From the NCBI GenBank assembly GCA_041617635.1, contig JBFJOO010000011.1, forward strand, positions 4,410-68,409: a DNA stretch of 64,000 nucleotides, written 5' to 3'. A program made the translations under genes and the position numbers. The notes beneath the pieces are model-generated. The model ran no database searches. It saw only the letters and a list, made by a program, of their open reading frames with translations, and had not been told where the DNA came from. The stretch comes from JAABRB01 sp041617635. Lineage in GTDB: Bacteria; Pseudomonadota; Gammaproteobacteria; Burkholderiales; SG8-39. Shown here piece after piece: positions 33,446-43,382 of the stretch. The number at the start of each line of letters is the position of its first letter. Positions within the stretch are counted from its first letter, which is position 1.

Positions 33446-34256
33446 TGGCAAGCCGGCGAAGCGGATCCAGTCGCGCGACAACGCGTGGTACAAGTCGCTC
33501 CAGCGCCTTGCAACCTCGTCGCGCGAGCGCCGCGCGCAAGGGCGGGCGATTCTCGACGGACCGCACCTGATCGAGGTCTGGCGGTCGAACGGCGCGGTGG
33601 CCGAAGCCCTGGTGGTCAGTGAGTCGGGGTACGCCCGGCCGGAGGCCCGCGCGCTTTTCGAGACCACTTCAGCAAGAACCCGCGTCGTTCTTGTCGATCG
33701 GCTCTTCGATGGGGTGGCGCAAGTCAGCACACCCGTTGGGATCATGGCAGTCGTGCCCACGCCCGAGCCCGCTCCGCTCCCCGACCGCATCGGGGATGCA
33801 GTGCTCGTCGATGGCGTTCAGGACGCGGGAAACCTCGGCTCCATTCTGCGGAGCGCGGCCGCCGCCGCGGTCAACGACGTTTTTCTGTCGACGGGGACGG
33901 TCTTCGCTTGGTCGCCACGCGTGCTGCGCGCCGGGATGGGAGCGCATTTCGCGCTCACCATTCGCGAGGGCGTCCGCCTGGACGCATTGCTCGGGCGCTG
34001 CACCGGTCGGATAGCGGCGGCCGAAACGCTCGGCACAACCTCTCTGCACGAATGCGATCTGCGCGGCCCGGTCGCGTGGATCTTCGGCAACGAAGGCGCG
34101 GGCGTATCGGCGGCGCTGGCCGGTCAGGCAACCGACCGGGTGCGCATTCCGATGCCCGGCAGGACGGAATCGCTCAACGTCGCGGCGGCTGCCGCGGTCT
34201 GTCTATTCGAACAAGTCCGGCAGCGTGCCTTCAGTAGACGCGCCGCTCCAGCTTGA
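33435..34256 (+). CDS. RNA 2'-O-methyltransferase, SpoU/TrmH family
   Basis: Knotted SAM-dependent RNA methyltransferase; the target nucleotide is unknown. The 273-residue product has an N-terminal substrate-binding domain (KRIQSRDNAWYKSLQRL) and the three SPOUT motifs: VDGVQDAGNLGSILRSA, VAWIFGNEGAGVS and RIPMPGRTESLNVAAAAAV. The start is uncertain: I use a TTG overlapping senA by 11 bp; TTG 33411 is an alternative. Its 3' end overlaps convergent ppsR by 26 bp. Order rnhB-methyltransferase-ppsR-ppsA is usual in Burkholderia-like genomes, so the sen genes look inserted. Confidence 0.88.
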   Translation: MPSDGKPAKRIQSRDNAWYKSLQRLATSSRERRAQGRAILDGPHLIEVWRSNGAVAEALVVSESGYARPEARALFETTSARTRVVLVDRLFDGVAQVSTPVGIMAVVPTPEPAPLPDRIGDAVLVDGVQDAGNLGSILRSAAAAAVNDVFLSTGTVFAWSPRVLRAGMGAHFALTIREGVRLDALLGRCTGRIAAAETLGTTSLHECDLRGPVAWIFGNEGAGVSAALAGQATDRVRIPMPGRTESLNVAAAAAVCLFEQVRQRAFSRRAAPA

Positions 34257-35058
34257 CGTCCTGGAGGATCTGGGTCGCGATCTCCTCGATCGAGCGCGTC
34301 GTGGAATTGACCCACTTGACGCCATGGCGGCGCATCAATCGCTCGGCCTGGTCCACCTCGTAGCGGCAGTTGTCGAGACTTGCATAGCGACTTTCCGGGC
34401 GCCGTTCGTTGCGGATGCGGGCAAGGCGCTCGGGGGTGATGGTGAGCCCGTAGAGTTTGGGCAGGTGGGCCTCGACGGCATCCGGCAGCTTGCCGCGTTC
34501 GAAGTCGTCCGGGATGAGCGGGCAATTGGCCGCCTTGATGCCGAACTGCAGTGCGAGGTAGAGACACGTCGGCGTCTTGCCGCTGCGCGAGACGCCGACG
34601 AGAATGACATCGGCCGCCGCGAGCTCGGTGTTGCCGAGACCGTCGTCGTGGGCGAGCGTGAAATTGATCGCCTCGATCCGGTGCTGATAGCCGTTGCTGT
34701 CCGCAACGCTGTGCGAGCGGCCGGCGGTGTGCGTGGAGCCGGCTTTGAACTCGGCCTCGAGAGGCGCGAGGAAGGCATCGAAGAAATCGAGGATTAGGGC
34801 ATCCGCCTTGCGGACGGTCTCACGGATCTGGTCGTTCACCAGCGTGGTGAACACGACCGGGCGCGTGCCCGTGCTCGCGCGCGCCGACTCGATGCGCGCC
34901 ACGCATTCTTCGGCCTTGGCAACGCTGTCCACGAACGGAATCACCGCCTGCGTGTATTCGATCGCCTCGAACTGGGTGAGCAGGCTGTGCCCGAGCATCT
35001 CGGCCGTGATCCCCGTCCCGTCCGAAATGAAGAAGATTGTGCGCTTGGGCTCGGACAA
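34231..35058 (-). CDS. ppsR: PEP synthase regulatory protein (bifunctional kinase/pyrophosphorylase)
   Basis: Switches PEP synthase off by ADP-dependent phosphorylation of a threonine and on by phosphate-dependent removal. The 275-residue DUF299 protein has the N-terminal FFISDGTGITAEMLGHSLLTQF and the P-loop GVSRSGKTPTCLYLA; length matches E. coli PpsR (277). The start appears to be TTG (MSEPKRTIFF), matching family N-termini. Divergent from its target gene ppsA; the two predicted promoters share a palindrome. Confidence 0.94.
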   Translation of the reverse strand: MSEPKRTIFFISDGTGITAEMLGHSLLTQFEAIEYTQAVIPFVDSVAKAEECVARIESARASTGTRPVVFTTLVNDQIRETVRKADALILDFFDAFLAPLEAEFKAGSTHTAGRSHSVADSNGYQHRIEAINFTLAHDDGLGNTELAAADVILVGVSRSGKTPTCLYLALQFGIKAANCPLIPDDFERGKLPDAVEAHLPKLYGLTITPERLARIRNERRPESRYASLDNCRYEVDQAERLMRRHGVKWVNSTTRSIEEIATQILQDVKLERRVY

Positions 35059-35114
35059 GGGGAGTCGATGCGGGTGCTTTGAGCGGGGTTCGTGGCCCCC
35101 GGCAGGGAAGGGCT

Positions 35115-35135
35115 TAGCCGCTAACATAGCGGCTA
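35115..35135. promoter_or_regulatory. Palindromic operator candidate at the ppsR promoter
   Basis: Perfect 9-bp inverted repeat TAGCCGCTA-ACA-TAGCGGCTA. On the minus strand its centre (35123-35128) reads TATGTT, the predicted -10. Matches 17 of 21 bases of the site at 35458-35478. Confidence 0.65.
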
Positions 35136-35151
35136 CGGCGCGCGCGGGCAA
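35123..35151 (-). promoter_or_regulatory. Predicted ppsR promoter
   Basis: On the minus strand TTGCCC (35146-35151), a 17-bp spacer and TATGTT (35123-35128), about 65 bp upstream of the TTG start. The -10 sits at the exact centre of the palindrome. Confidence 0.5.
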
Positions 35152-35457
35152 CCGGAGAGTCGACTGGAGCGGGAGAATGGCGCGGTCAGGTTCGCCGTCC
35201 TTGGGTCGCTTCACTTGCCAGCCTTCGAGCTCAATGATTTCGTGCCACGAGGCGGTTCGCCGGTTCGCAGCGGCAGGTACGTATTGCGCATTGACCGGAC
35301 AGCCGGCACCCTCGCGCATCAGCGCGACGCGCAGGTATTCCGGCTCGTTGCTGGGAATGGCGAGGGTCGGCGAGGCGCTTGGCGTCCCTCGGGTGCACCC
35401 TAAGGTAGGCGAAGCTGCTCAATGAGCAACGTCGAAGGCTCTCGGTCGGAAGGGGCG

Positions 35458-35478
35458 TTGCCGCTAAAATGGCGGCTT
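35458..35478. promoter_or_regulatory. Palindromic operator candidate at the ppsA promoter
   Basis: TTGCCGCTA-AAA-TGGCGGCTT, with GCCGC and GCGGC arms in the same register as the ppsR site. The central TAAAAT (35465-35470) is the likely ppsA -10; the -35 is weak. It is 41 bp from the ppsA start. Confidence 0.6.
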
Positions 35479-35519
35479 CGCCGCGAGTCGGCAGCCGGAT
35501 CTATCGAGGAAGAGTAAGA

Positions 35520-37897
<2,378 letters not shown>

Positions 37898-37901
<4 letters not shown>

Positions 37902-38341
37902 TTCGTCCGCAGCAGACGTTGCTTTTCGCGATTCCACTCGCGCTCCTTGGCGGCGGCCCGCTTGTCATACTGCTTCTTGCCGCGTGCGAGGCCGATCTCG
38001 AGCTTGATGCGTCCCTTCGCGTAGTGCAGGTTGAGCGGCACGAGCGTGTAGCCCGCTTGCTCGACCTTCCCGATCAGGCGATTGATCTGCTGGGCATGCA
38101 GCAGCAGCTTGCGTGTCCGCGTCGGGTCCGGGGTCACATGCGTGGAGGCGCTCCCGAGCGGGCTGATGTGGGCGCCGACCAGGTAGATCTCCTGGTTGCG
38201 CACCACGACGTATGCCTCCTTCAGCTGAGCACGGGCGGCGCGGATTGCCTTCACTTCCCAGCCCTCGAGCGCGACGCCCGCTTCGTAGCGCTCTTCGATG
38301 AAGTAGTCGTGGAAGGCCTTGCGATTCTCGACGATGCTCAT
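37898..38341 (-). CDS. smpB: SsrA-binding protein SmpB
   Basis: Partner of tmRNA in rescue of stalled ribosomes. The 147-residue product starts VENRKAFHDYFIEERYEAGVAL, has GWEVKAIR and the conserved ending KKQYDKRAAAKEREWNREK that enters the empty mRNA channel. Its stop codon overlaps that of convergent ppsA on a shared CTAG. Divergent from ratA-rnfH, the usual arrangement. No ssrA gene was found in the window. Confidence 0.96.
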
Positions 38342-38386
38342 TCCATCCGGTCCGGCTAAACTGCTGCGATTCTAACAGTGTGGTCC

Positions 38387-38824
38387 ATGATAACGGTCGA
38401 ACGAAACGCTCTGGTCGGACACGGCGTACAGGACCTCTATTCGCTGGTGGAGGACGTGGAGGCGTATCCCGAGTTCCTCCCCTGGTGCTCGGCGGCCGAA
38501 GTGCACTCTCGCGTTGGCTCGCAAGCGGTTGTGTCCCTGCAGATTCGCTATCGCGGCGTGCGCCAGCGGTTTACCACGCGCAATACGTTCACCGCCGGCG
38601 AGCGGATCGAGATGACGCTCATCGACGGACCGTTCCGCAGTCTGGATGGCGTGTGGCGCTTCGTTCCGCTCGACAGGCAGGCGTGCCGGGTCGAATTGAC
38701 GCTTGCCTACGAGCTCGGGAGCCCGCTGCTCGCGAGGGTGATGGGACCGACGTTCAACGAGATCGCCAACACGCTCGTCGACGCTTTCGTGCGACGGGCC
38801 GATACGCTTCACGCGCGAGGGTGA
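38387..38824 (+). CDS. ratA: RatA family protein (SRPBCC/START-like, Coq10-related)
   Basis: A 145-residue START-fold protein. The E. coli homologue RatA was described as blocking 50S-30S association, and relatives bind ubiquinone (Coq10 family), so the true role is unsettled. Motifs are VEDVEAYPEFLPWCSAAEV near the start and GPTFNEIANTLVDAFVRRA at the end. An upstream GTG (38378) is a possible start. GTGA overlap with rnfH; divergent from smpB. Confidence 0.9.
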   Translation: MITVERNALVGHGVQDLYSLVEDVEAYPEFLPWCSAAEVHSRVGSQAVVSLQIRYRGVRQRFTTRNTFTAGERIEMTLIDGPFRSLDGVWRFVPLDRQACRVELTLAYELGSPLLARVMGPTFNEIANTLVDAFVRRADTLHARG

Positions 38825-39114
38825 GCGCGCCGCTGGTCAATGTCGAGATCGTATATGCCACGCCGCGGCATCAGGCGCGCTACGCTTTGCAGATCGAGCC
38901 GGGCATGACGGTTGCGGACGCGGTTCGCGCGAGCGGCGTTCTGGAGGCGTATCCGGAAATCGACCTCGCGCGCAATCGCGTGGGTATACACGGGAACCTC
39001 ACGCGGCTCGCGCAAGTGCTGCGCGAAGGTGACCGGGTCGAGATCTACCGGCCGCTCAGCGCCGATCCGAAGGAGGCGCGGCGCACGCGCGCGGCGCGCC
39101 GCACCAGGCGCTGA
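38821..39114 (+). CDS. rnfH: RnfH family ubiquitin-like protein
   Basis: A 97-residue beta-grasp protein (formerly RatB). Typical features are VNVEIVYATPRHQARYALQI, GMTVADAVRASG, IDLARNRVGIHG and the end RLAQVLREGDRVEIYRPLSADPK. Function is unknown. The GTG start overlaps the ratA stop as GTGA. The very basic tail is short and not diagnostic. Confidence 0.9.
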   Translation: MSAPLVNVEIVYATPRHQARYALQIEPGMTVADAVRASGVLEAYPEIDLARNRVGIHGNLTRLAQVLREGDRVEIYRPLSADPKEARRTRAARRTRR

Positions 39115-39140
39115 ACGGCGCGCCGGGTCACGCTATCAAC

Positions 39141-39587
39141 TCAGTTGCAGTTTGCCTGCACCAGCTGCTGCATGCGCTGGGTTTCCCGGGCGCGGTCGGC
39201 ATCCTCGAGATACTGCCGCTCGCCCTGCGCGTCGTAGCGGGCGATCCGCTGGCCGGAATCTAGCGCGGCAAGGTTGCGCCGCGCGTCCTCGCAACTTTGC
39301 GCCTTCTGCTTCTGCTCGGAGGCGGCCTGCTGCTGTTTCTGCTGACTCTCGGCCTGCTCCTGGCGGCGTTTCTGGAATTCCTTGTCGAGCTCCGCTGCGC
39401 CCCCGGATTGGCTACCGACCGAGCTCACGCTGCCCCGCACCTCTTGGGACTGCTTGCCATCGGGCGGCTTGCGGTCCGAGTACTGGACCCGGCCGTTGGC
39501 GTCGACCCACTTGTAGAGCTGCGCCTGCGCCGGCGCGGCCAGCAGGAGGAGGGCCAAGAGCACGATGCGAAACGGGACCGGAATCAT
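39141..39587 (-). CDS. DUF4124 domain-containing periplasmic protein
   Basis: A 148-residue secreted protein of unknown function. It has a signal peptide (IVLLALLLLAAPAQAQ), then the DUF4124 motif LYKWVDANGRVQYSDRKPPDG at about residues 24-45, then a Q/E/K-rich coiled-coil stretch (70-100) and two cysteines (SCEDARR and QANCN) that could pair. Common single-copy neighbour of guaB in betaproteobacteria; divergent from guaB. Confidence 0.85.
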   Translation of the reverse strand: MIPVPFRIVLLALLLLAAPAQAQLYKWVDANGRVQYSDRKPPDGKQSQEVRGSVSSVGSQSGGAAELDKEFQKRRQEQAESQQKQQQAASEQKQKAQSCEDARRNLAALDSGQRIARYDAQGERQYLEDADRARETQRMQQLVQANCN

Positions 39588-39671
39588 GACATTGTCCTCA
39601 AGAACAAGGGTTGCGCGACCATATCGGCTTTGCCCGGCCGCGTCAATCGAGGGCGGGCCCGAAGGCGATGA

Positions 39672-39700
39672 TTTACCGGGCATTTTCCCGGACGTATAAT
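39672..39700 (+). promoter_or_regulatory. Predicted sigma-70 promoter for guaB
   Basis: TTTACC (39672-39677), a 17-bp spacer and a consensus TATAAT (39695-39700). Transcription would start about 20 nt before guaB. The spacer holds an inverted repeat CCGGG/CCCGG (39676-39692), and the -10 is flanked by GACG and CGTC; either could be an operator. Confidence 0.75.
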
Positions 39701-39726
39701 GCGTCTTTGCGACCTCACCCACGCCC

Positions 39727-41187
39727 ATGCGCGCGATTCCCAAGGCCCTGACCTTCGATGACGTCCTGCTCGTACCTGCCCTGTCCGCCATTCTGCCCCG
39801 GGACGCCAGCCTGGCGACCCAGCTGACGCGCAGTATCCGGATCAACATCCCGCTCGTGTCCGCCGCGATGGACACGGTGACCGAAGCCCCGCTGGCAATT
39901 GCCCTCGCGCAGGAAGGCGGCATCGGGATCGTTCACAAGAACATGCCGGCGAAAGCGCAGGCCGCCGAGGTGCGCAAGGTGAAGCGCTACGAGTCCGGCG
40001 TGGTGCGCGATCCGATCACGATCCCCCCGGACATGACCGTGCGGGAGGTCAAGGCGCTCACCGAGCAGCACAAGTTCTCCGGCCTGCCGGTCATCGAGCA
40101 AGGCAAAGTGGTCGGAATCGTCACCAATCGCGACCTCCGTTTCGAGACGAAGCTCGACCAGCCGGTGCGCAACATCATGACGCCCAAGGACCGCCTGGTC
40201 ACGGTGCGCGAGGGCGTGAGCCTTGAGGAGGCGACCGAGCTCCTCCACAAGCACCGGCTGGAGCGCGTTCTAGTCGTCAACAACGCGTACGAGCTCCGCG
40301 GGCTCATCACCGTCAAGGATATCCTCAAGTCGAGCGAGTATCCCAATGCGTCCAAGGACGCGCAGGGCAATCTGCGCGTCGGGGCCGCCGTCGGGGTGGG
40401 CGAGGGCACCGAGGAGCGGGCCGCCGCGCTGGTCGACGCGGGTGTCGACGTGATCGTCGTGGACACGGCGCACGGCCATGCACAGGGCGTGCTCGACCGC
40501 GTGAAGTGGATCAAGCGCAACTTCGCGAAGGTGGAAGTCGTCGGCGGCAATATCGCCACGGCGGATGCCGCCCGAGCGCTGGCCGAATACGGGGCCGATG
40601 CGGTCAAGGTCGGCATCGGGCCCGGCTCGATCTGCACGACGCGGATCGTCGCCGGGGTTGGGGTGCCGCAGATCACCGCCATCCACAATGTCGCCGAGGG
40701 GCTTCAGGGCACGGATATCCCCATGATCGCGGACGGAGGCATCCGCTACTCGGGCGACATCGCCAAGGCCCTCGCGGCCGGGGCGAATTGCGTGATGCTC
40801 GGGAGCCTGTTCGCCGGGACCCAGGAAGCACCCGGACAGATCGAGCTCTATCAGGGGCGCTCCTACAAGTCCTACCGCGGCATGGGCTCGCTCGGCGCGA
40901 TGCAGCAGGGTGCGGCCGACCGGTATTTCCAGGATCCTGCCGCGAACGCCGACAAGCTGGTGCCCGAGGGCATCGAAGGCCGCGTCCCGTACAAGGGGCC
41001 GGTCATGGCCGTCATCGATCAGCTCCTCGGGGGCATTCGCGCCAGCATGGGCTACCTGGGGTGCAACACCATCGAGGAGATGCGGAGCCGTGCGCAGTTC
41101 GTCGAAATCACCACGGCCGGAGTCCGCGAGTCGCACGTGCACGACGTGCAGATCGTCAAGGAAGCGCCGAATTACCGAGTCGAGTGA
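39727..41187 (+). CDS. guaB: Inosine-5'-monophosphate dehydrogenase
   Basis: Oxidises IMP to XMP with NAD+, the committed step to guanine nucleotides. The 486-residue TIM barrel carries two CBS domains (about 95-205), the catalytic cysteine C303 in GIGPGSICTTR, the substrate loop IADGGIRYSGD and the mobile flap YKSYRGMGSLGAM. Followed after 3 bp by guaA, so XMP is passed to the next enzyme in the operon. Confidence 0.97.
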   Translation: MRAIPKALTFDDVLLVPALSAILPRDASLATQLTRSIRINIPLVSAAMDTVTEAPLAIALAQEGGIGIVHKNMPAKAQAAEVRKVKRYESGVVRDPITIPPDMTVREVKALTEQHKFSGLPVIEQGKVVGIVTNRDLRFETKLDQPVRNIMTPKDRLVTVREGVSLEEATELLHKHRLERVLVVNNAYELRGLITVKDILKSSEYPNASKDAQGNLRVGAAVGVGEGTEERAAALVDAGVDVIVVDTAHGHAQGVLDRVKWIKRNFAKVEVVGGNIATADAARALAEYGADAVKVGIGPGSICTTRIVAGVGVPQITAIHNVAEGLQGTDIPMIADGGIRYSGDIAKALAAGANCVMLGSLFAGTQEAPGQIELYQGRSYKSYRGMGSLGAMQQGAADRYFQDPAANADKLVPEGIEGRVPYKGPVMAVIDQLLGGIRASMGYLGCNTIEEMRSRAQFVEITTAGVRESHVHDVQIVKEAPNYRVE

Positions 41188-41190
41188 CAG

Positions 41191-42765
41191 GTGCACGAGA
41201 GGATCCTGATCCTCGATTTCGGCGCGCAGTACACGCAGCTGATCGCGCGGCGCGTGCGCGAGAATCACGTCTACTGCGAGATCCACCCGTTCGACGTCAG
41301 CGACGCCTTCATTCGCGAATTCGCGCCGCGCGGCATCATTCTTTCCGGCGGACCGGCATCGGTTACCGAGGACACGACCCCGCGGGCGCCGCAGGCCGTG
41401 TTCGAGAGCGAAGTTCCGGTGCTGGGCATCTGCTATGGCATGCAAGCGATGGCGGCACAGCTCGGCGGGGCCGTCGAGAGTGCGCGCGTGCGCGAATTCG
41501 GCTATGCGGAACTGCGTGCGCACGGTCATTCAGCGCTGCTGCGCGACATCCAGGATCGCTCCAACGCAGCCGGGCACGGGCTGCTCGACGTGTGGATGAG
41601 CCATGGCGACAAGGTGACCGCCCTGCCGCAGGGCTTCAGGGCCATCGCGAGCAACGCCGCTACGCCGATCGCCGGCATGGCGGATGAGGCGCGCCGATTC
41701 TACGGCGTCCAGTTCCACCCGGAAGTGACCCACACCCGCCAGGGCCGAGCGATTCTCGCCCGATTCGTCACCGAGATCTGCGGCTGTAGCGGCGACTGGA
41801 ACATGCCGGACTACGTTGCCGAATCGGTCGAGCGCATCCGCGCCGACGTGGGACGCGATGACGTCATCCTCGGATTATCGGGCGGCGTCGACTCGTCGGT
41901 TGCGGCGGCCCTCATCCATCGGGCGATCGGCGATCAGCTGACCTGCATCTTCGTGGACACCGGGCTGCTGCGCAAGGACGAGGCGCGCCAGGTGATGGAG
42001 ACTTTCGGTCGTCATCTGGGCGTCCGCGTCGACATGGTGGACGCGTCGGAGCGATTCATGAACGCGCTCGCCGGCGAGGGCGATCCCGAGCAGAAGCGCC
42101 GGATCATCGGGCGCGAGTTCGTGCACGTCTTCCAGGAGGAGGCGGAACGGCTCAAAGAACGGGGCAGCGCGGCGAAATGGCTCGCGCAGGGCACCATCTA
42201 CCCGGACGTGATCGAGTCGGCGGGCGCGAAGACGAAGAAGGCGCACACCATCAAGTCGCACCACAACGTCGGCGGACTGCCCGAGACGCTGCACCTCAAG
42301 CTGCTCGAGCCGCTGCGCGAGCTTTTCAAGGACGAGGTGCGCGAGCTGGGGCTGGCCCTGGGGCTGCCACGCGACATGGTCTTCCGGCATCCGTTTCCGG
42401 GGCCGGGGCTGGGCGTGCGCATTCTGGGCGAGGTCAAGCGCGAGTACGCCGACATCCTGCGCGAGGCGGATGCGATCTTCATCGAGGAGCTGCGACTCTC
42501 CGGCTGGTACGACCAGACGGCGCAGGCATTTGCCGTGTTCCTGCCCGTGCGATCGGTCGGCGTGATGGGCGACGGGCGAACCTACGAATATGTGGTGGCC
42601 CTGCGGGCCGTCCAGACGACCGACTTCATGACCGCGCAGTGGGCGACATTGCCTGCCGAGCTGTTGGCCAGGGTGTCGAGCCGCATCATCAACGAAGTGC
42701 GCGGCATCAACCGCGTCGTCTACGACATCTCGAGCAAGCCGCCGGCCACCATCGAGTGGGAGTAA
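41191..42765 (+). CDS. guaA: GMP synthase (glutamine-hydrolysing)
   Basis: Aminates XMP to GMP. The 524-residue protein has a class I glutamine amidotransferase domain with C81 (GICYGMQ) and FHPEVTHT, an ATP-pyrophosphatase domain with GLSGGVDSSVAAAL, and the C-terminal dimerisation domain ending NEVRGINRVVYDISSKPPATIEWE. GTG start, 3 bp after guaB. The guaBA order is standard. Confidence 0.97.
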   Translation: MHERILILDFGAQYTQLIARRVRENHVYCEIHPFDVSDAFIREFAPRGIILSGGPASVTEDTTPRAPQAVFESEVPVLGICYGMQAMAAQLGGAVESARVREFGYAELRAHGHSALLRDIQDRSNAAGHGLLDVWMSHGDKVTALPQGFRAIASNAATPIAGMADEARRFYGVQFHPEVTHTRQGRAILARFVTEICGCSGDWNMPDYVAESVERIRADVGRDDVILGLSGGVDSSVAAALIHRAIGDQLTCIFVDTGLLRKDEARQVMETFGRHLGVRVDMVDASERFMNALAGEGDPEQKRRIIGREFVHVFQEEAERLKERGSAAKWLAQGTIYPDVIESAGAKTKKAHTIKSHHNVGGLPETLHLKLLEPLRELFKDEVRELGLALGLPRDMVFRHPFPGPGLGVRILGEVKREYADILREADAIFIEELRLSGWYDQTAQAFAVFLPVRSVGVMGDGRTYEYVVALRAVQTTDFMTAQWATLPAELLARVSSRIINEVRGINRVVYDISSKPPATIEWE

Positions 42766-42792
42766 GGGGCGCGTCGGATTCGGCCGCAACGC

Positions 42793-43224
42793 TCAAGTAC
42801 GGCGCAGCTCGGTGCGCCAGGTGATGAGCGTCCACAGGAAGCTCGCGAAGTCCTGGATCGCAAAGACGAGCGCTAGCGGACCCGGCACGACCCCGACGTA
42901 CCACAGGACCCCCATGGCGAGGGGAACGAGCGGCCGGTCGAGGAGGGATGCGAACAGGAACCCGGTGGCGTTCAGCCGGCCGCTGACGATGTAGAGCATC
43001 CCCAGGCCGCTCACGAGCATGCCGGCGAGCCGAAAGTAGTTTGCCGCCTGGTCGGACAGCGCAGGCAGATGCAGGACGGCGGCCACGAATCCGGGCGCGA
43101 AGACCAGGATGGCACCCTCGACGAGAATCAGCCACCCGAACACCTCGACGGTCCAGGCGGTGCGGCTGCGCTCCTCGGCGGAGAGCAGGCGCGCGAAGAG
43201 CTCCGAGAAGCGGGGCAGGGCCAT
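42793..43224 (-). CDS. Small integral membrane protein, function unknown
   Basis: A 143-residue protein with four hydrophobic segments (about FGWLILVEGAILVFA, YFRLAGMLVSGLGMLYIVSG, LVPLAMGVLWYVGVVPG and FAIQDFASFLWTLI). I recognise no family. The ATG follows GGAGGTC at good distance; a longer reading to 43380 would reach into the upstream spacer without support. It stands alone, convergent with guaA and divergent from the DUF2868 gene. Confidence 0.75.
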   Translation of the reverse strand: MALPRFSELFARLLSAEERSRTAWTVEVFGWLILVEGAILVFAPGFVAAVLHLPALSDQAANYFRLAGMLVSGLGMLYIVSGRLNATGFLFASLLDRPLVPLAMGVLWYVGVVPGPLALVFAIQDFASFLWTLITWRTELRRT

Positions 43225-43382
43225 GACCTCCCAAGGATAAGCGCATTCGCGCTGATCCCGGCTGATGACTGGCGCGAGGCGCGAGTCAAGCTTGCCGGCT
43301 ACAATATCGAGCGATAGTCGCCATGCCCCCTTGTTCGCGGATTGTCCGCGCACCGTCCGCGATCTTTCCCTCGCCGCCATCC

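Larger units (their letters stand above)
35059..35519. other. ppsR-ppsA divergent intergenic region
   Basis: A 461-bp gap. It holds a predicted ppsR promoter (35123-35151, minus), a possible ppsA -10 at 35465, and two copies of one palindrome (35115-35135 and 35458-35478). Two overlapping minus-strand readings (one giving SNEPEYLRVALMREGAGCP) are open across 35230-35420, but neither has a recognised family or clear ribosome site, so I leave them uncalled. Confidence 0.6.

Noticed and set aside
35231..35422. Minus-strand small frames upstream of ppsR
   Set aside because: Two overlapping frames are open, neither with a family or ribosome site; GC-rich DNA leaves such frames by chance.
38387..39114. 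ratA-rnfH as a toxin-antitoxin module
   Set aside because: The Coq10-like START fold and housekeeping context with smpB argue against a mobile toxin-antitoxin pair despite the historical name.
43225..43380. N-terminal extension of the small membrane protein to 43380
   Set aside because: Adds a basic, non-hydrophobic stretch; the ATG at 43224 has a good ribosome site and starts the membrane-protein pattern.
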